A stretch of DNA of 64,000 bases from Streptomyces spinosisporus (GTDB lineage: Bacteria > Actinomycetota > Actinomycetes > Streptomycetales > Streptomycetaceae). The number at the start of each line of letters is the position of its first letter. Position 1 is the stretch's first letter. A program made the position numbers and the translations under genes. The stretch spans positions 434,001-498,000 of the forward strand of contig NZ_JALDAX010000004.1 of NCBI RefSeq assembly GCF_022698145.1, written 5' to 3'. Shown here in pieces: positions 58,724-64,000 of the stretch. The notes beneath the pieces were generated by a model. It searched no databases and was not told the origin of the DNA. It saw only the letters and a list, made by a program, of their open reading frames with translations.

Positions 58724-60070
58724 TCAGCGGGTCGCGCCGGTGACGATCCAGCGTCCCGAGCGAGCGCGCAGCCAGAGCGTGAGCATGCGGACCGTCATCA
58801 TCAGAGTCATCGCCCCCCACAGTGCGGTGAGGCCGCCCCCGAGGGTCGGGACCAGGAGGGCCACGGGGGTGAAGACGGCCAGGGTGACCACCATGGCCCA
58901 GGCGAGATAGGGCCCGTCGCCCGCGCCCATCAGTACGCCGTCCAGGACGAAGACGATGCCGCTGATCGGCTGCGAGAGAGCCACGATCACCAGAGCGGGC
59001 AGGGCCGCGTCCTTCACCACCGAGTCGCTGGTGAACAGAGGGAGGAACACGGGGCGTGTGACGACGACGAGGATGCCGAGTACGACGCCGACCGCGATGC
59101 CCCACTCCACCATCCGACGGCACGCTCCTCGAGCGCCTTCGGCGTCGTCGGCGCCGAGATAGCGTCCGATGATGGCCTGTCCGGCGACGGCGATGGCGTC
59201 GAGGGCGAACGCCAGCAGGCTCCACAGGGAGAGGATGATCTGGTGAGCGGCGATGTCCGCGTCACCGAGACGGGCCGCGACGGCGGTGGCGATCATCAGG
59301 ATCGCCCGCAATGACAGCGTGCGGACCAGCAGGGGTACACCGGCCTGGGCCGAGGCCCGGATGCCTGAAGCGTCGGGACGCAGGGAGGCTCCGTGGCGGC
59401 GTGCTCCCCTGACGACCACGGTGAGGTAGACGGCCGCCATGCCCCATTGGGCGATGACGGTGCCCCAGGCGGATCCCGCGATGCCGAGGTCGGCGCCGTA
59501 GACCAGGCCGGCGTTCAGGGCGGCGTTGGCGACGAAGCCCGCGACCGCCACATAGAGCGGGGTCCTGGTGTCCTGCAGGCCGCGCAGGACACCGGTCGCG
59601 GCGAGCACGACCAGCATCGCCGGGATACCGAGGGCGGAGATGCGGAGGTAGGTGGTCGCGTAGGGAGCGGCGGTGTCCGAGGCGCCGAAGAGTTCCACGA
59701 GGTCCGGTGCTGTGGGCAGCACGGTGGCTATGACGGCCGCGCCGAGCAGCAGTGCCAGCCAGATGCCGTCCATGCCCTGCCGGATGGCGGCCTGAAGATC
59801 GCCGGCGCCGACCCGTCGGGCAACGGCTGCCGTGGTGGCGTAGGCGAGGAAGACGAAGATGCTGACCGCTGTCGTCAGGAGAGCCGAGGCGATGCCGAGG
59901 CCTGCGAGTTGTGCCGTGCCGAGGTGGCCGACGATCGCGCTGTCGGCCATGACGAACAGGGGCTCGGCGACGAGTGCGCCGAAGGCCGGAACGGCCAGTG
60001 CGACGATCTCTCGATCGTGCTGTCTCCGGGTGCCCTTGGCCGTCGCGGGAGCCTGTGTCATGAGCACCAA
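58724..60070 (-). CDS. MATE family efflux transporter (DinF-like)
   Basis: A 448-aa protein with about 12 helices. MATE motifs include AEPLFVMADSAIVGHLGTAQLAGLG near the N-terminus. Substrates unknown; multidrug/Na+ or H+ antiport expected. ATG start. A perfect 9-bp inverted repeat sits 14-48 bp upstream and may be its operator. Confidence 0.92.
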   Translation of the reverse strand: MVLMTQAPATAKGTRRQHDREIVALAVPAFGALVAEPLFVMADSAIVGHLGTAQLAGLGIASALLTTAVSIFVFLAYATTAAVARRVGAGDLQAAIRQGMDGIWLALLLGAAVIATVLPTAPDLVELFGASDTAAPYATTYLRISALGIPAMLVVLAATGVLRGLQDTRTPLYVAVAGFVANAALNAGLVYGADLGIAGSAWGTVIAQWGMAAVYLTVVVRGARRHGASLRPDASGIRASAQAGVPLLVRTLSLRAILMIATAVAARLGDADIAAHQIILSLWSLLAFALDAIAVAGQAIIGRYLGADDAEGARGACRRMVEWGIAVGVVLGILVVVTRPVFLPLFTSDSVVKDAALPALVIVALSQPISGIVFVLDGVLMGAGDGPYLAWAMVVTLAVFTPVALLVPTLGGGLTALWGAMTLMMTVRMLTLWLRARSGRWIVTGATR

Positions 60071-60075
60071 TCTAA

Positions 60076-60338
60076 TCGTCCACAGGTAAGGGATGCAAAG
60101 TATTTGTGACCCTTACCTCCTTCGATGCCCGGCGCTCTTTCGGGCATCGTTCGAAGAGATCTTGGTCCGACTGGGGAAGTTTTTCTTCTGCACAGCCGGT
60201 GGACGGGAAAAGTGCAGGTCAGACCGTGTTCCGCGGGAGAGGGTCGCGCTTGTTCACAGGGCTGTCCACCGTGTCGTGCACAGGTTTTGAGGAGTTCTCC
60301 ACAGCATCCGGGCCGTCGTCCACATGGCCTGTGGATAA
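60076..60338. promoter_or_regulatory. DnaA-box cluster upstream of dnaB
   Basis: A group of box-like 9-mers in the 452-bp MATE-dnaB region: TCGTCCACA (60076-60084), TTGTTCACA (60250-60258), CTGTCCACC (60262-60270), TTCTCCACA (60295-60303), TCGTCCACA (60316-60324) and perfect TGTGGATAA (60330-60338). It is about 37 kb from oriC. Confidence 0.65.
60084..60118. promoter_or_regulatory. Inverted repeat in MATE promoter
   Basis: AGGTAAGGG (60084-60092), 17 bp, CCCTTACCT (60110-60118), perfect arms. Position 14 bp upstream of the MATE ATG suggests an operator or a structured leader. Confidence 0.5.
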
Positions 60339-60522
60339 CCAGATTGGCTGACGTCGCCCACAGGCCTACCGTGGTCCGGCGCCCGCTCCGCTGGTCGGCA
60401 GGGAAACCAGCCCAAAACCGACGCCCGTCAACCGGAGTTGGGCCTCTCATTTGTCAGTGCCGTGCCGTAGAACTAAGGGCATGGCTAGGTCCGCTCGGGG
60501 GCGGACGGGAGGAGGTGGCTCG

Positions 60523-62001
60523 GTGAGCATTTCCGAGCCCTTGGACGACCCGTGGGCCGACAGCGGTCCCAGCGATCGTCTGCCCGCCTCCCGCCGGCGC
60601 GGCGACGGGGAACGCGGTCGCGGCGAGCAGCACGACCGAGGCCGGGACTCCGGCGAATGGGACGGCGGCGGCACATCCTTCGAGCGCGTGCCGCCCCAGG
60701 ATCTCGATGCCGAGCAGTCCGTCCTCGGCGGCATGCTCCTGTCCAAGGACGCCATCGCCGACGTCGTCGAGATCCTCAAGGGCCACGACTTCTACAAGCC
60801 CGCACACGAGACGATCTTCCAGGCGGTCCTCGACGTCTACGCCCAGGGAGAGCCGGCCGACCCCATCACCATCGCCGCAGAGCTCACCAAGCGCGGCGAG
60901 ATCAACAAGGTCGGCGGCGCCTCGTATCTGCACACGCTCGTCCAGACCGTACCGACGGCGGCCAACGCCGAGTACTACGCGGAGATCGTGCACGAGCGCG
61001 CGGTCCTGCGCCGTCTGGTCGAGGCCGGCACCCGCATCACCCAGATGGGATACGCGGCCGACGACGACGTCGACGAGATCGTCAACCGCGCCCAGGCCGA
61101 GATCTACGCGGTCACCGAGCAGCGCACCAGCGAGGACTACCTCCCGCTCGGCGACATCATGGAGGGCGCCCTCGACGAGATCGAGGCGATCGGCTCCCGC
61201 TCCGGCGAGATGACCGGTGTGCCGACGGGCTTCACCGATTTCGACTCGCTCACCAATGGCCTGCACCCCGGCCAGATGGTCGTCATCGCCGCCCGTCCCG
61301 CGATGGGAAAGTCCACGCTCGCGCTGGACTTCGCGCGGGCCGCCTCGATCAAGCACAACCTTCCGAGCGTCATCTTCTCCCTCGAAATGGGGCGCAACGA
61401 GATCGCGATGCGCCTGTTGTCCGCCGAGGCACGCGTGGCGCTGCATCACATGCGGTCGGGCACCATGACCGACGAGGACTGGACCCGCCTCGCCCGCCGG
61501 ATGCCGGACGTCTCGGCCGCACCGCTGTTCATCGACGACTCCCCGAACCTGTCGATGATGGAGATCCGCGCCAAGTGCCGCCGGCTCAAGCAGCGCAACG
61601 ACATCAGACTGGTCGTCATCGACTACCTCCAGCTGATGCAGTCGGGTGGCTCGAAGCGGGCCGAGAACCGTCAGCAGGAGGTCTCGGACATGTCCCGTAA
61701 CCTCAAGCTCCTCGCCAAGGAGCTGGAGATCCCGGTCATCGCACTCTCCCAGCTGAACCGTGGCCCGGAGCAGCGCACCGACAAGAAGCCGATGGTCTCC
61801 GACCTGCGTGAGTCCGGTTCCATCGAGCAGGACGCCGACATGGTCATCCTGCTGCACCGCGAGGACGCCTACGAGAAGGAGTCGCCGCGCGCTGGCGAGG
61901 CGGACCTGATCGTCGCCAAGCACCGCAACGGCCCGACGGCGACGATCACGGTCGCCTTCCAGGGCCACTATTCGCGCTTCGTGGACATGGCGCAGACCTG
62001 A
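60523..62001 (+). CDS. dnaB: Replicative DNA helicase DnaB
   Basis: A 492-aa hexameric helicase at the fork. N-terminal disordered 55 residues, then the DnaB N domain (VPPQDLDAEQSVLGGMLLS), linker, and RecA-like motor: Walker A AARPAMGKSTLAL, Walker B VVIDYLQLMQ, and LRESGSIEQDADMV. No intein is present. The GTG start (VSISEPLDDPW) has GGAGGAGG 7 nt upstream. Loaded probably with DciA. Confidence 0.98.
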   Translation: MSISEPLDDPWADSGPSDRLPASRRRGDGERGRGEQHDRGRDSGEWDGGGTSFERVPPQDLDAEQSVLGGMLLSKDAIADVVEILKGHDFYKPAHETIFQAVLDVYAQGEPADPITIAAELTKRGEINKVGGASYLHTLVQTVPTAANAEYYAEIVHERAVLRRLVEAGTRITQMGYAADDDVDEIVNRAQAEIYAVTEQRTSEDYLPLGDIMEGALDEIEAIGSRSGEMTGVPTGFTDFDSLTNGLHPGQMVVIAARPAMGKSTLALDFARAASIKHNLPSVIFSLEMGRNEIAMRLLSAEARVALHHMRSGTMTDEDWTRLARRMPDVSAAPLFIDDSPNLSMMEIRAKCRRLKQRNDIRLVVIDYLQLMQSGGSKRAENRQQEVSDMSRNLKLLAKELEIPVIALSQLNRGPEQRTDKKPMVSDLRESGSIEQDADMVILLHREDAYEKESPRAGEADLIVAKHRNGPTATITVAFQGHYSRFVDMAQT

Positions 62002-62094
62002 TCCGGCCGAGGCGGGCCGCAGGCGCACTGGACACAGACTCGCGCGACACAAATGCACTCGACGGTCGAGTGCCTCGCGGGATGGACTGGGGGC

Positions 62095-63534
62095 ATGACG
62101 ACACCTCAGGAAGAGCTGCTCCCTGCTACGCGTCGGGCGCTGCTGCATCGGATCGCCGTGGCTCAGGCCGAAGGACGTGCGCCGTCGTTGACCGCGACGG
62201 TGGTCAGGGGCGGGCGGGCCGTGTGGCATGGCGCGCGGACCTCGGTGGACGGGCACGGCCCGGACGAGAACGTGCAGTACCGCATCGGCTCGATCACCAA
62301 GACCTTCACCGCAGTTCTGGTCCTGAGGCTGCGCGACGAGGGCGCACTCGACCTCGGTGATCCGCTGGAGAAGCATCTGCCGGGGACCGGGGCGGGGGAG
62401 GCGACCGTCGCCGATCTTCTTGCCCATTCGGGCGGACTGGCCGCAGAGTCGCCCGCCCCGTGGTGGGAGCGCACACCGGGGACGCTGCGCCCGGAACTCG
62501 CCGACGTCCTGGGCGAGCAGCCCTTCCTTCACCCGGTCGGCCGGCGCTTCCACTACTCGAACCCCGGCTACACCCTGCTGGGCGCCCTGGTGGAGAAGCT
62601 GCGTGGGGCCCGGTGGGAGGACGTACTTCGGCGTGAAGTGCTCGAACCCTTGGGCCTCGACCGTACGAGCACTCAGCCGCAGGCTCCCCATGCGGGGGGT
62701 TGGGCCGTGCATCCCTGGGCCGACGTCCTGCTGCCCGAGCCCGCCGAGGACCTGGGCCGGATGGCTCCCGCCGGTCAGCTCTGGTCCACCACCGGCGATC
62801 TGGCGCGCTTCGCCGTCTTCCTGACGCAGGGCGACGACAGGGTGCTGAGCGCCGAGACGGTGCGGGAGATGCGGGAGCCCGCGGCGCCGTCCGAAGCCGC
62901 GGATGTGATGGACGGAGCGGCGTACGGGCTGGGACTGCAGATCCAGCGCCGGGACGGTCGGCTGCTCGTGGGGCACTCCGGCTCACTGCCGGGCTTTCTG
63001 GCGAACCTCACCATCAGTGTCGAGGACGATGTCGCGGCGGTGGTGCTGGCCAACTGCACCTCCGGCCCTCTGCTGTCGAGCGTCGGGGCCGACCTTGTGC
63101 GGATCGTCGCCGAGGCCGAGCCACGGATTCCCGATCCATGGCGGCCACTGCCTGAAGTAGCGTCGTCCGTACTGGAGTTGGCAGGTCCGTGGTACTGGGG
63201 GACCCATGCGTTCGCCCTGCGCCTCTCGGCCGGTGACGGGCTCTCGCTGGGGCCACTGTCGGGCAGTGGCCGCCGTTCACGCTTCAGGGCGAACGGCGAC
63301 GGCACCTGGACGGGCCTGGAGGGCTACTACGCCGGAGAGCTTCTGAAGCCCGTACGACGCCCGGACGGGACCGTGAGCCATCTGGACCTCGGATCGTTCG
63401 TGTTCACGCGCCAGCCCTACGAGGAAGGGGCTCCTGTGCCGGGTGGGGTGGATCCGGAGGGATGGCGGGGGATCGCCCAGTCGCCGACGACCGGCACGCC
63501 CCCTGTTTCACGTGAAACATGGCGCACCACGTGA
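62095..63534 (+). CDS. Serine hydrolase, beta-lactamase/DD-peptidase family (class C fold)
   Basis: A 479-aa penicillin-binding-like serine hydrolase. SxxK is SITK in YRIGSITKTFTAVL, the Tyr motif YSN is in FHYSNPGY, and HxG is in VGHSGSLPGF. No clear signal peptide, so it is likely cytoplasmic; esterase or peptidase activity is more likely than beta-lactam resistance. The last residues VSRETWRTT are encoded by a parS site. ATG at 62095. Confidence 0.87.
   Translation: MTTPQEELLPATRRALLHRIAVAQAEGRAPSLTATVVRGGRAVWHGARTSVDGHGPDENVQYRIGSITKTFTAVLVLRLRDEGALDLGDPLEKHLPGTGAGEATVADLLAHSGGLAAESPAPWWERTPGTLRPELADVLGEQPFLHPVGRRFHYSNPGYTLLGALVEKLRGARWEDVLRREVLEPLGLDRTSTQPQAPHAGGWAVHPWADVLLPEPAEDLGRMAPAGQLWSTTGDLARFAVFLTQGDDRVLSAETVREMREPAAPSEAADVMDGAAYGLGLQIQRRDGRLLVGHSGSLPGFLANLTISVEDDVAAVVLANCTSGPLLSSVGADLVRIVAEAEPRIPDPWRPLPEVASSVLELAGPWYWGTHAFALRLSAGDGLSLGPLSGSGRRSRFRANGDGTWTGLEGYYAGELLKPVRRPDGTVSHLDLGSFVFTRQPYEEGAPVPGGVDPEGWRGIAQSPTTGTPPVSRETWRTT
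63505..63518. promoter_or_regulatory. parS: parS centromere site (perfect), in hydrolase 3' end
   Basis: GTTTCACGTGAAAC, encoding part of the C-terminal SRET. Followed at once by a CACGTG repeat array. Confidence 0.92.
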
Positions 63535-63590
63535 CCATGACGCACCACGTGACCATGACGCACCACGTGCACATGAGGCATCACGTCACG
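63519..63590. repeat. 18-bp tandem repeat array with CACGTG cores
   Basis: Four 18-bp units of the type ATGACGCACCACGTGACC; the last two are degenerate. CACGTG cores at 63528, 63546 and 63564 and CACGTC at 63582, all 18 bp apart, 19 bp from the parS core (63509). Confidence 0.75.
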
Positions 63591-63593
63591 GCC

Positions 63594-64000
63594 TCACAAC
63601 TGAAGCTTGAAGCCCACGTGTGAGGCCGTGAAGCCGAGCCGCTCATAGAAGCGATGCGCGTCGGTACGGCTGGCGTCCGAGGTCAGCTGGACCAACTGGC
63701 AGCCCTGACGCCTGGATTCGTCGATCGCCCACTCGATGAACCGTGTGCCCAGGCCGCTGCCGCGCTCATCGGCATGGACGCGGACACCCTCGATGATCGA
63801 CCTGGTGGCGCCGCGGCGTGACAGTCCGGGAATGACGGTGAGCTGAAGCGTGCCGACCACACGACCCTCTCGGACCGCGACGACCACATGCTGGCTCGGG
63901 TCGGAGGCGAGGCGCTCCCACGCGGTCAGATAGGGCGTGAGATCGTCCGGCGACTCCCGCTGAGCACCCAGCGGGTCGTCGGCGAGCATCGCGACAATGG
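63594..64000 (-). CDS. GNAT family N-acetyltransferase (5' end beyond window)
   Basis: 135 residues visible, running past the window end; the first visible codons read IVAMLADDPLG, so the start lies outside. The acetyl-CoA motif EGVRVHADERGSGLGTRFIE and the C-terminal RTDAHRFYERLGF are standard. Substrate unknown. It is convergent with the serine hydrolase. Confidence 0.93.
   Translation of the reverse strand, partial: IVAMLADDPLGAQRESPDDLTPYLTAWERLASDPSQHVVVAVREGRVVGTLQLTVIPGLSRRGATRSIIEGVRVHADERGSGLGTRFIEWAIDESRRQGCQLVQLTSDASRTDAHRFYERLGFTASHVGFKLQL

Noticed and set aside
62095..63534. Beta-lactam resistance gene
   Set aside because: The serine hydrolase lacks a clear signal peptide and has general class C/DD-peptidase motifs only; resistance cannot be claimed.
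63519..63623. 34-aa His-rich reading frame made of the MTHHVT repeat
   Set aside because: No SD, overlaps two gene ends, and the repeat is better explained as a DNA array.

Overview
The window is a Streptomyces chromosome segment centred on the replication origin. Evidence: very high G+C, frequent GTG starts, a dnaA gene with a very long domain II, the block gyrA-gyrB-dciA-recF-gnd-dnaN-oriC-dnaA-rpmH-rnpA-yidD-yidC-khpB-rsmG-parA-parB, a crgA gene, and many 14-bp parS sites (GTTTCACGTGAAAC). Nothing looks like a prophage, IS element or CRISPR array. The species cannot be fixed from this sequence alone.

Layout. 0-13.7 kb: cell-envelope and regulatory genes (class E sortase, DUF881 protein, crgA, rhomboid protease, cyclophilin, DUF5324 protein, an epimerase divergent from a butyrolactone-receptor-like TetR regulator, an HTH protein, a Ser/Thr kinase, exported proteins, a DLW-39 miniprotein, a DUF3566 protein) and two tRNA genes (Ala-TGC, Ile-GAT). 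13.7-25.6 kb: the replication block, read leftward, with oriC between dnaN and dnaA (22,724-23,591). 25.9-32 kb: rightward genes for L34, RNase P protein, membrane insertion, rRNA methylation and ParAB. 32-43 kb: thioredoxin system, anti-sigma factor, SigM, pseudokinase, MurJ and a DUF6049 protein, a block with the same order as in mycobacteria. 43-56.6 kb: tRNA nucleotidyltransferase, an orphan gene between two parS palindromes, an LppU-like protein, an MFS transporter, inositol-phosphate synthase with a PadR regulator, a bifunctional penicillin-binding protein, a GT87 glycosyltransferase, an alanine-racemase-fold protein and FemX. 56.9-64 kb: rpsF-ssb-rpsR-rplI, a MATE transporter, dnaB, a serine hydrolase and a truncated acetyltransferase.

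How the parts work together: DnaA, DnaN, DciA, DnaB, SSB, RecF and gyrase start and run replication. ParA/ParB and 11 perfect plus 2 one-mismatch parS sites organise the origin region. MurJ, FemX, the PBP, CrgA and SigM link this region to cell-wall growth. The least expected signals are regulatory: parS sites fused to or abutting terminator palindromes at convergent gene ends; DnaA-box clusters far from oriC (after crgA and before dnaB); candidate operators for the ScbR-like, HTH, PadR and MATE genes; and a phased CACGTG array next to a parS site at the right edge.
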